Below, piece after piece: positions 1 to 5,456 of a stretch of 7,871 bases of DNA. The notes beneath the pieces were generated by a model that saw nothing but the letters and a program-made list of their open reading frames with translations, did no database searches and was not told the origin of the DNA. Every line of letters starts with the position of its first letter. Position 1 is the stretch's first letter. The stretch is from Candidatus Anaerobutyricum stercoripullorum (GTDB lineage: Bacteria > Bacillota > Clostridia > Lachnospirales > Lachnospiraceae), in NCBI GenBank assembly GCA_019114885.1, contig DXEQ01000067.1:1-7871 (forward strand), read 5' to 3'. The position numbers were made by a program, and so were the translations under genes.

Positions 1-85
1 TATCCAATCCTAATTTTTTGAGGTTTTCAATTTGTTCTTCTACTGCTAATGCAGGCTGATATTGCTTTTGCGCATGATCGTTCAA
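1..85 (-). CDS. Abi_2/AbiF-like abortive infection protein, N-terminal fragment
   Basis: The first 28 codons are visible; the rest lies beyond the window edge. Read on the minus strand from a TTG start at 85, the peptide includes QPALAVEEQIENLKKLGLD. This matches the usual opening of Abi_2 family proteins (a P-L-[ST]-x-x-E-Q-I-x-x-L-K-x-x-G-L pattern). The TTG start is chosen because a perfect AGGAGG (92-97) sits 6 nt before it. An in-frame ATG at 122-124 lies inside the upstream hairpin and has no ribosome site. Known AbiF proteins are HEPN-fold RNases that act as phage-defence toxins and are held in check by a small upstream RNA. The promoter, structured RNA and terminator just upstream fit that arrangement. 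The codons are AT-rich compared with the genes to the right, which suggests acquisition. With only 28 residues, the subfamily (AbiF or AbiD) and the HEPN catalytic residues cannot be checked. Confidence 0.68.
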   Translation of the reverse strand, partial: MNDHAQKQYQPALAVEEQIENLKKLGLD

Positions 86-97
86 AATGTTCCTCCT

Positions 98-144
98 AAA
101 AAAATGACCCGACGTGGTACGCATCGTTGAGAGGCGTGTCGGGT
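98..144 (-). terminator. Terminator/attenuator between small RNA and Abi gene
   Basis: The 7-bp GC-rich stem ACCCGAC/GTCGGGT (107-113 with 138-144) is followed on the minus strand by CA and seven T (104-98). The T tract abuts the ribosome-binding site of the Abi gene. A terminator in this position would release the short RNA in excess of the toxin message. The stem is moderate in strength, so partial read-through is plausible. Confidence 0.6.
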
Positions 145-150
145 ACTGTT
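98..150 (-). ncRNA. Small structured RNA upstream of the Abi gene (abiF-RNA-like candidate)
   Basis: On the minus strand a start site is predicted near 150 from the -10 box at 157-162, and the RNA would end in the T tract at 98-104. It folds as an outer 7-bp stem (ACCCGAC 144-138 with GTCGGGT 113-107). This is extended by ACGC (137-134) pairing with GCGT (122-119), leaving a 5-nt bulge ACCAC on the 3' side and an 11-nt loop. CA and seven T follow, so the same hairpin can act as an intrinsic terminator. The RNA of about 53 nt would end just before the AGGAGG of the Abi gene, which could then be expressed only by read-through. A conserved structured RNA upstream of abiF genes is known and acts as an RNA antitoxin. 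Assignment here is by position and architecture, not by a covariance-model match. Confidence 0.6.
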
Positions 151-156
151 ACTTTC

Positions 157-184
157 ATTATATACAAATTTGAAGAAAAGTCAA
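157..184 (-). promoter_or_regulatory. Sigma-A-type promoter for the small RNA and Abi gene
   Basis: Read on the minus strand: -35 TTGACT (184-179), a 16-nt spacer, and a perfect -10 TATAAT (162-157). The predicted start at about 150 leaves almost no leader before the hairpin, so the promoter appears to serve the small RNA directly and the Abi gene only by read-through. Confidence 0.75.
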
Positions 185-216
185 TAACGTTTTACCAAAA
201 TATGGAATAAATTAGA

Positions 217-272
217 AAAATTAAAATCAGGCGTGTCACACGAGGAAAAATGTTCCATCGTGCGGCACGCCT
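217..272 (-). terminator. Probable ackA intrinsic terminator
   Basis: A long imperfect inverted repeat lies 79 nt past the ackA stop. Arms at 229-243 and 258-272 pair over 15 positions with one C-A mismatch and one wobble. They are capped by an inner GGAA/TTCC stem (253-256 with 244-247) around a short loop. On the minus strand the stem is followed by a T-rich stretch (GATTTTAATTTTTC, 228-215). The plus-strand side has no comparable T run, so it probably works mainly for ackA. It also separates ackA from the Abi module. Confidence 0.72.
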
Positions 273-291
273 TCTTGTGTGTGCAGATAAC

Positions 292-335
292 AGAGTTCAT
301 AAGAAACTCTTGTGACAAAAGGGTTCATATACCCT
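292..335. repeat. Two tandem small hairpins in the ackA 3' region
   Basis: Two short inverted repeats follow each other: AGAGTT (292-297) with AACTCT (305-310), and AGGGT (320-324) with ACCCT (331-335). In each, the left arm runs straight into TCATA (plus strand), so the two elements look like diverged copies: agagttcata and agggttcata. On the minus strand the second is followed by TTTTG, at most a weak terminator. Function is unknown; they lie in the 3' untranslated part of the ackA message. Confidence 0.45.
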
Positions 336-350
336 GTCGGTTTTTAGAAA

Positions 351-1586
351 TCAGATGTTAGCCATAACCTCTTTTACCGCATCCTCTACCATCTTTTTGG
401 TGACGATCTCAACGGTATCGCGGCAGATCATCAGCTCTTCGTTGGTCGGGATACAGATAACCTTCACCTTGGAATCCTCGGTGGAGATGATACGTTCCTG
501 GCCGTGCATCTTGTTGGCCTCGTCGTCCAGGCGGATGCCCATGTAACCGAAGTGGTCCATGATGGCGGAACGGATGACGTCGTCATTCTCTCCGATACCG
601 GCGGTGAATACGATGGCGTCAACGCCGTTCATAACGGCGATGGAACTTCCGATGTATTTCACTACGGAGTGGCAGAAGATCTTAAGTGCGAGAGCAGCTC
701 TCTGGTTGCCGCTTCTTGCAGCCTCATCCAGATCACGGAAGTCAGAGGAGATACCGGAGATACCGAGAACGCCGGACTTCTTGTTGACGATCTCCATAAC
801 CTGTTCCAGAGTCAGATTCTCTTTGTGTGCGATGAACTCGATACAGCTTGGATCGATATCGCCGGAACGGGTTCCCATTACCAGACCTTCCAGTGGGGTC
901 AGACCCATGGATGTATCCACGGACTTACCGCCGTCCACTGCGGAGAGGGAGGAACCGTTGCCCAGGTGGCATACGATAATCTTTAAATCTTCCGGCTTCT
1001 TGCCGAGGATCTCTGCGGCACGGAGAGATACGAATCTGTGAGATGTACCGTGGAAACCGTAGCGGCGAACGCCGTATTTCTCATAATATTCATAAGGAAG
1101 ACCGTAGATATAGGCTTCCGGAGGCATGGTCTGATGGAAAGCGGTGTCAAAAACGCCAACCATCGGTGTGTCAGGCATTAATTCTTTGCAGGCAGCTACG
1201 CCGACAAGAGTAGGCGGGTTGTGAAGCGGGGCGAGATCGTTGAAGGATTCCACTGTCTCCAGCACTTCGTCAGTAAGAAGGGTGGAGCAGGCAAACTTCT
1301 CACCGCCATGCACCATACGGTGTCCCACTGCGTCAATCTCATCAACAGATGCAAGAACACCGGTCTCCGGATCAGTCAGCTGCTTTAATACGAGTTCCAC
1401 TGCCTGACGGTGTGCAGGCATCGGAGCGTCAAACTTGATCTTGTCCTTGCCGGCCGGCTGATATGTCATGCGGCCGTCGATGCCGATACGCTCACAGAGA
1501 CCCTTCGCCAGAACATGTTCTGTGTCGGAGTCGATCACCTGATATTTCAGAGAAGAACTGCCACAATTGATAACTAAAACTTTCAT
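351..1586 (-). CDS. ackA: Acetate kinase
   Basis: Cytosolic acetate kinase (EC 2.7.2.1) of the ASKHA fold converts acetyl phosphate and ADP to acetate and ATP, and works in reverse for acetate assimilation. The protein is 411 aa, close to the usual length of about 400. The start at 1586 is preferred: it gives the family-typical opening MKVLVINCGSSSLKYQ and has GGAG 8 nt upstream. The ATG at 1592 is only 2 nt from that ribosome site. Expected active-site residues are visible: Asn7, Arg90 (GHRMVHGG), Asp147 (VFDTAFHQ), His179 (FHGTSHR), Arg240 (GTRSGD) and Glu383 (PTNEE), plus the phosphate-binding HLGNGSS segment. The usual partner pta is not next to it; the upstream neighbour is the divergent tmcAL. 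It seems to be transcribed alone, from an AT-rich promoter region, and to end at the 229-272 hairpin. Identification is secure. Confidence 0.98.
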   Translation of the reverse strand: MKVLVINCGSSSLKYQVIDSDTEHVLAKGLCERIGIDGRMTYQPAGKDKIKFDAPMPAHRQAVELVLKQLTDPETGVLASVDEIDAVGHRMVHGGEKFACSTLLTDEVLETVESFNDLAPLHNPPTLVGVAACKELMPDTPMVGVFDTAFHQTMPPEAYIYGLPYEYYEKYGVRRYGFHGTSHRFVSLRAAEILGKKPEDLKIIVCHLGNGSSLSAVDGGKSVDTSMGLTPLEGLVMGTRSGDIDPSCIEFIAHKENLTLEQVMEIVNKKSGVLGISGISSDFRDLDEAARSGNQRAALALKIFCHSVVKYIGSSIAVMNGVDAIVFTAGIGENDDVIRSAIMDHFGYMGIRLDDEANKMHGQERIISTEDSKVKVICIPTNEELMICRDTVEIVTKKMVEDAVKEVMANI

Positions 1587-1640
1587 ATCCATGTCTCCTT
1601 TAAAAATAGTATTTGATGAAGCGAAACTAAAATTTCACTG

Positions 1641-1691
1641 ATTATAAATCAATTATACAAAAATTATAGTACGAAAAAACCTTTTTGAAAA
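1641..1691 (-). promoter_or_regulatory. Probable ackA promoter region with three phased TATAAT boxes
   Basis: On the minus strand, TATAAT occurs three times at exactly 11-bp steps (plus-strand attata at 1641, 1652 and 1663). The best-supported promoter uses the upstream-most copy (1668-1663) with a -35-like TTTTCA at 1691-1686 and a 17-bp spacer. This gives a leader of about 70 nt before ackA. The other two copies could be alternative -10 boxes or simply AT-rich DNA. Confidence 0.5.
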
Positions 1692-1855
1692 GACATTATG
1701 TTGTGTTTATTCAAGGTATTTTTTGCTATTTTTGAGGGTTGAACGTTTCATTTCTTTGAATCATTTTGTTTCAAAATTAACAATAAGTGATTTTGTTCGA
1801 AAGTAAATACAATTGTTTTTGTACGGATAAAAATACAATCCGCGGGAGGCAGGGG

Positions 1856-1884
1856 TTGTCAATTATATGGATTTCAGGTATGAT
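1856..1884 (+). promoter_or_regulatory. Promoter of tmcAL
   Basis: TTGTCA (1856-1861) and TATGAT (1879-1884) are separated by 17 bp, a good sigma-A match. Transcription would start near 1891, leaving a leader of about 70 nt before the preferred tmcAL start. Confidence 0.68.
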
Positions 1885-1958
1885 AGAGGAACGCGGATCA
1901 GACAGCGCGGACAGGATCACGAGACAGGATGATAAGTATGGAAGACGGGAGCATGCCG

Positions 1959-3275
1959 ATGATCACAGCGGGAATCATTGCGGAGTACAACCCCTTTCAC
2001 CGGGGGCATCAATATCATATAGAAGAGACAAGGCGGCAGACCGGGGCAGATTATATTCTGGTCATCATGAGCGGCGACTACGTACAGCGGGGAGAACCGG
2101 CTGTGACGGACAAATATCTCCGCACCCGGCTGGCACTGATGGGCGGTGCGGATCTGGTCGTGGAACTCCCGGTCATCTATGCATCAGCCAGCGCCGAATA
2201 CTTTGCCGCGGCAGGTGTGAAGCTGCTCCATCAGCTGCGCTGTGTGGACTATCTCTCCTTTGGGAGTGAGAAAGCAGGGGTAGAAGACTTCGAACCTTTC
2301 GTTAAGATTTTATCAGAAGAACCGCCATTTTACCGCCGACAGCTGCGCGTCGCGCTGAAAACGGGCAAAAATTTCCCATTGGCCAGAGAAGAGGCTCTTA
2401 AGGAGTGCGCCGGGCGGGAATATCAGGAAGAGGGGCTGCTCTGGGATATCGTGCGAAAACCCAATCATATCCTGGGGCTGGAATATCTGAAGGCGTTAAG
2501 AAGACTGGATTCCTCCATCGTTCCGGTGACGGTGCGGCGGCAGGGGGCCGGGTATCATGATGAGAATATCCGGCAGCCTTTTCCCTCCGCCTCGGCCATC
2601 CGCAGTACTTTACGGCGGGGCGGGAGTGAACAGGAGGGGCCGGATACATTTGCTGACGCGGCAGAAGAGAGGCAGGTATCTGCCAATATGGCCCGGAAAG
2701 ATTCCTTATCCGCCGCCATGGGGGAGGAGATCGCGGGGACTTTCCTTTCTGCCTGGCAGGCGGGCGAGACCGTAAGCTGGGAGGAACTGCTTCCTTTTCT
2801 TTCCTACGCGGTCACGATGGAAGAAGAAAGCCCGGACGATTTCTTCGGTTTCGACCGGGATATGGCGGCGAGGTTTCAGAAAATGTACCGGCCGGGCCTT
2901 TCGTTTTCGGAACTGACGAAGAGCATGCACACAAAGCGTCTGACGGACGCTGCCATAAGACGGGCGTTCCTTCACCGGGTGCTGCATATCAAAAAGGAAG
3001 AGTATCTGCGGCAGGCGGCGGAAGCGCCGGTGCCCTACGCCCGTGTCCTGGGATTTGCCAGAAGGGCGGCGCCCCTCTTAAAGCGGATGCGGGAGCAGGC
3101 GACCATCCCCGTGCTGCAAAGGCCGGCGGAGGGGAAGAGATTTCCGGAAGGAAGCCCTGCCGCAGGAATGTTTGCGGCGGACATCCGCGCGGCACAGCTT
3201 TATGAACAGATCGCTGCGGGAAGAAGCGGGCGGAAGCCGGTCTCCGAGTGGACGAGGCAGCAGATCATCGTCTGA
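1959..3275 (+). CDS. tmcAL: tRNA(Met) cytidine acetate ligase TmcAL (YlbM family)
   Basis: TmcAL uses ATP and free acetate to make acetyl-adenylate and then N4-acetylcytidine at the wobble base C34 of elongator tRNA(Met), which keeps AUG decoding accurate. The N-terminal nucleotidyltransferase fold is clear: NPFHRGH (residues 11-17, the HIGH-type motif), SGDYVQRGEPA (38-48), LSFGSE (99-104), KPNHILGLEYLKAL (167-180) and FPSASAIR (208-215). A less conserved alpha-helical C-terminal part follows. At 438 aa it is slightly longer than Bacillus YlbM (about 415); the extra length seems to lie in the charged stretch after residue 218. The start at 1959 puts MITAGIIAEYNPF at the family N terminus and has GGGAG 7 nt upstream. 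ATG 1938 (AGGA, spacer 8) and ATG 1929 are alternatives, adding 7 or 10 residues. Divergent ackA makes both of its small substrates, acetate and ATP. Confidence 0.95.
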   Translation: MITAGIIAEYNPFHRGHQYHIEETRRQTGADYILVIMSGDYVQRGEPAVTDKYLRTRLALMGGADLVVELPVIYASASAEYFAAAGVKLLHQLRCVDYLSFGSEKAGVEDFEPFVKILSEEPPFYRRQLRVALKTGKNFPLAREEALKECAGREYQEEGLLWDIVRKPNHILGLEYLKALRRLDSSIVPVTVRRQGAGYHDENIRQPFPSASAIRSTLRRGGSEQEGPDTFADAAEERQVSANMARKDSLSAAMGEEIAGTFLSAWQAGETVSWEELLPFLSYAVTMEEESPDDFFGFDRDMAARFQKMYRPGLSFSELTKSMHTKRLTDAAIRRAFLHRVLHIKKEEYLRQAAEAPVPYARVLGFARRAAPLLKRMREQATIPVLQRPAEGKRFPEGSPAAGMFAADIRAAQLYEQIAAGRSGRKPVSEWTRQQIIV

Positions 3276-3376
3276 AAAGAGTCGGCCGGAACATTTGCGA
3301 GATAAGGCCAAAAGAGCCAGCAGGAACATTTGCGAAACAGGGCAAAAGAGTCGGCCGGTACATTTGAAATAAAGTA
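3275..3376. repeat. Three-copy 34-35 bp tandem repeat
   Basis: Units start at 3275, 3310 and 3344, each with AAAAGAG. The pattern is AAAAGAG, then a tcggccgg-like core, then ACATTTG and a variable tail. Over the first 26 bases, unit 1 matches unit 2 at 23 positions and unit 3 at 23 positions. The first unit begins on the last base of the tmcAL stop codon and the third ends 40 nt before the patatin start. Units 1 and 3 carry the palindromic core GGCC within TCGGCCGG. No terminator-type T run follows. Function is unknown; it could be a minisatellite or a set of protein-binding sites upstream of the next gene. Confidence 0.8.
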
Positions 3377-3416
3377 AAAATGAATCATCAATATAGAAGA
3401 AAGCAGGTGTTGTATC

Positions 3417-4265
3417 ATGTATAATGCAGGATTGATCTTAGAGGGCGGCGGCATGCGGGGTGTGTATACCGCCGGAGTGCTGGATGCTTTTCTGGAACAG
3501 GACGTAGAATTCTCCAGTATTTACGGCGTGTCGGCGGGAAGCTGCCACGCGTGCAGCTATATGTCAAAGCAGCCGGGCCGGGCGTTCCGGGTTAACGTGG
3601 ACTATCTGGACGACCCGGGATACTGCGGCGTCAGAACATTTTTACACACGGGAAATATCTTCGGGGTGGATATGCTCTATTCCCAGATTCCAAATGTGCT
3701 CGATCCCTTTGATTACGAGGCATTTAAGAATTATCCGGGAACCCTCTACGCCGTGCTCACCGATGTGGATACCGGGGAGCCGGTTTATATCAAGGTAAAA
3801 GATCTGAACAGGCAGATGTGGGCCATCCGGGCGTCAAGCTCTCTTCCGCTGGTTTCTAAATCTCTGCGGGTGAACGGGCATACATTTCTGGATGGAGGCG
3901 TGGCGGACAGCATCCCGATCCGGAAGTCCATGGACGACGGCAACACAAAAAATGTGGTGGTGCTGACCAGGGAGGTCGGTTACCAGAAAGAGCCGAACAG
4001 CGCCATCCGGCTGATGAAGATGCGTTATCCGAAGTCGAAGGCGTTTGTGAAGAAGATGGCCAACCGGCATATCCGTTACAATGAGACGCTGGCGTTTCTG
4101 GAGGAAGAAGAGCGGGCGGGCCGCGTCTTCATCATCCGGCCGCAGGAAAAGGTGCAGGTGGGACGGATTGAGAAGAACCGGGAGAAACTCGACGCGCTCT
4201 ATCAGATCGGCCTGGAGGACGGAAGAAACGCCATGGCCGCCATGAAAGCATATCTGGAAAAATGA
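3417..4265 (+). CDS. Patatin-like phospholipase (acyl hydrolase)
   Basis: A predicted serine acyl hydrolase of the patatin family with a Ser-Asp catalytic dyad, likely acting on phospholipids or other acyl esters at the inner face of the membrane. All landmarks are visible: the glycine-rich oxyanion loop EGGGMRG (residues 9-15), the nucleophile elbow GVSAG with Ser39, and the DGG motif with Asp159. At 282 aa it is a compact single-domain form resembling the YjjU-like bacterial group, with a charged helical C-terminal part (about residues 205-280). No signal peptide or membrane segment was seen, so it is probably cytosolic. The start is supported by AGG about 9 nt upstream. It follows tmcAL after 141 nt that are largely filled by a tandem repeat. 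The physiological substrate cannot be told from sequence. Confidence 0.92.
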   Translation: MYNAGLILEGGGMRGVYTAGVLDAFLEQDVEFSSIYGVSAGSCHACSYMSKQPGRAFRVNVDYLDDPGYCGVRTFLHTGNIFGVDMLYSQIPNVLDPFDYEAFKNYPGTLYAVLTDVDTGEPVYIKVKDLNRQMWAIRASSSLPLVSKSLRVNGHTFLDGGVADSIPIRKSMDDGNTKNVVVLTREVGYQKEPNSAIRLMKMRYPKSKAFVKKMANRHIRYNETLAFLEEEERAGRVFIIRPQEKVQVGRIEKNREKLDALYQIGLEDGRNAMAAMKAYLEK

Positions 4266-4340
4266 CAGATATGTATAGATGTTTCACACATTTTTTGTTA
4301 AAATAATACTGATATGCGATACATTTTCCCGCAATTTTAC

Positions 4341-4389
4341 GCTGTCTGTCCTTCATGGGCGGAGAGCGCATTCTTGCAGAAGGGACAGC
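4341..4389 (+). promoter_or_regulatory. Leader hairpin upstream of carbamate kinase
   Basis: GCTGTC (4341-4346) plus CCTTC (4350-4354) pairs with GAAGGGACAGC (4379-4389), giving 11 bp with a TGT bulge. An alternative register uses TGTCCTTC (4347-4354) against GAAGGGACA, so two competing pairings exist. A small GCG/CGC stem sits inside the loop. There is no T run after it, so it is not a terminator. It lies 38 nt before the arcC start and may be a 5' leader element. Confidence 0.4.
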
Positions 4390-4427
4390 ATAAATACAGA
4401 AAATATATTAGAAGGGATTTGCAGAGT

Positions 4428-5357
4428 ATGAGCAGAAAAAAAGTAGTGGTGGCTCTCGGCCACCGGGCATTGGGGACAACCCTGCCGGAACAGTATGAGG
4501 CGACAAAACGGACGGCGAAGATTCTCGCCAATCTGGTGGAGGCCGGTGCGGATATCGTGATCTCTCACAGCAACGCGCCGCAGGTGGGTATGATCCACAC
4601 GGCCATGAATGAGTTTGGAGCGAGGAGAGAGGATTATACACAGGCGCCGATGTCGGTGTGTTCGGCCATGAGCCAGGGATACATCGGCTATGACCTGCAG
4701 AACGCGATTCGTGCGGAATTGCTGAAACGGGGCATTTACCGTCCAGTCTGCACGATCATCACACAGGTGATGGTGGATCCGTATGACGATGCGTTTTCTG
4801 AGCCGGTGAAGGTGATCGGACGTCTCCTTACCAGAGAGGAAGCAGAGAAAGAAGAGAGAAACGGCAACTACGTCACGGAAGTAGAGGGCGGATACCGCCG
4901 GATCGTGGCGGCTCCGAAGCCGCAGGGCATCATTGAGATTGATTCCATCCGCGCCCTCTCCGATCTGGGACATGTGGTCATCGCCTGCGGCGGAGGCGGC
5001 ATCCCGGTTCTGGCGCAGGGCGTACAGTTAAAAGGCGCCAGCGCCATCATCGAAAAAGACTATGCCAGCGGACGTCTGGCGGAACTTTTGAATGCCGATG
5101 AACTGATGATTCTCACCAGCGTGGAGCATGTTTCCATCGGTTATAATACTGCTTCCGAGACGCCGCTTTCTGAGATCACCGTGGAAGAGGCGAAGAAATA
5201 CATGGAAGAAGACCAGTTTGAGCCGAACACCATGCTGCCGAAGGTGGAGGCCGGCGTATCCTTCCTCGAGAAAGGAACGGGCCGCCGAGTAGTCATCACC
5301 TCCATCGACAGGGCGCTGGACGGATATCTGGGCAAGACGGGAACAATTATCCGTTAG
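4428..5357 (+). CDS. arcC: Carbamate kinase (clostridial variant)
   Basis: Carbamate kinase (EC 2.7.2.2) of the amino-acid-kinase fold transfers phosphate from carbamoyl phosphate to ADP, giving ATP, ammonia and CO2 in the cytosol. At 309 aa it has the family length (about 310). The ATG at 4428 is chosen because the protein then begins MSRKKVVVALG as in homologues, with GAAGGG 11 nt upstream. An ATG 38 codons earlier would place an unrelated peptide in front. Visible motifs include SHSNAPQVG (46-54), SAMSQGYIGYDLQNA, the CGGGGIPV loop, and the LDGYLGKTGT end. Two glycine-rich signatures deviate from the textbook enzyme: GGNAL is GHRAL (11-15), and HGNGPQVG is HSNAPQVG. I believe similar variants occur in other Lachnospiraceae. 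No arcA, arcB or carbamoyltransferase gene is nearby, so the source of carbamoyl phosphate is unknown (arginine, citrulline or purine/allantoin breakdown are options). Confidence 0.93.
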   Translation: MSRKKVVVALGHRALGTTLPEQYEATKRTAKILANLVEAGADIVISHSNAPQVGMIHTAMNEFGARREDYTQAPMSVCSAMSQGYIGYDLQNAIRAELLKRGIYRPVCTIITQVMVDPYDDAFSEPVKVIGRLLTREEAEKEERNGNYVTEVEGGYRRIVAAPKPQGIIEIDSIRALSDLGHVVIACGGGGIPVLAQGVQLKGASAIIEKDYASGRLAELLNADELMILTSVEHVSIGYNTASETPLSEITVEEAKKYMEEDQFEPNTMLPKVEAGVSFLEKGTGRRVVITSIDRALDGYLGKTGTIIR

Positions 5358-5365
5358 CAAGTCCG

Positions 5366-5418
5366 GGCACAATTTCTTCCGGCAGCCGCGAAGACGGCTT
5401 TGCCGCAGGAAATGTGCC
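5366..5418 (+). repeat. Two-tier stem-loop after carbamate kinase
   Basis: The outer stem is GGCACA-A-TTTC (5366-5376) with GAAATGTGCC (5409-5418), ten pairs with one bulged A. The inner stem is GGC-A-GCCG (5381-5388) with CGGC-TTT-GCC (5395-5404). It begins 8 nt after the arcC stop and ends 38 nt before the next start. It lacks a following T run, so it is a poor intrinsic terminator. It could be a processing or stabilising stem between the two genes. Confidence 0.5.
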
Positions 5419-5456
5419 GGCAGCGGGACATACAGCAGGAAAGGAGTAAATGTATC

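Larger units (their letters stand above)
1593..1928. other. AT-rich divergent intergenic region between ackA and tmcAL
   Basis: No credible gene was found here. The ackA side holds the ackA ribosome site (AAAGGAG, 1601-1595) and promoter boxes. The middle is AT-rich, with an operator-like inverted repeat TTTGAA-N9-TTCAAA (1755-1775) and two near copies of attttgttt/attttgttc (1763 and 1790). The right part becomes GC-rich and holds the tmcAL promoter. No clear catabolite-response element or riboswitch was seen. Confidence 0.6.

Noticed and set aside
122..124. In-frame upstream ATG as the Abi start
   Set aside because: It sits inside the hairpin loop region with no ribosome site and would translate through the T tract and the AGGAGG; the TTG at 85 with AGGAGG is far better placed.
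229..272. Independent small RNA or riboswitch instead of a terminator
   Set aside because: A long stem just downstream of the ackA stop with a T-rich tail on the ackA strand is best explained as a terminator, and no separate promoter was seen for it.
504..1041. Two plus-strand open frames opposite ackA
   Set aside because: Both are antisense shadows of a secure acetate kinase gene, with no start signal.
1610..1750. Catabolite-response element (CcpA site) near ackA
   Set aside because: TGAAGCG and TGAACGTTTCA look similar, but neither keeps the required spacing of the 14-16 bp consensus.
1787..2269. Plus-strand open frame of 160 codons overlapping the 5' half of tmcAL
   Set aside because: It is out of frame with tmcAL, has no ribosome site, no recognisable motif and a low-complexity polar translation, and is explained as a shadow of tmcAL.
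3275..3376. CRISPR array
   Set aside because: There are only three degenerate copies, the non-repeated part is under 10 nt, and there is no cas gene; this is a simple tandem repeat.
4314..4427. Upstream ATG extension of carbamate kinase
   Set aside because: The extra 38 residues resemble no carbamate kinase N terminus and span the leader hairpin; the start at 4428 gives the family-typical beginning.
4353..4973. Minus-strand open frame of 206 codons opposite arcC
   Set aside because: It lies fully antisense to a clear carbamate kinase, is rich in His/Arg as expected from a shadow frame, and has no ribosome site or domain.
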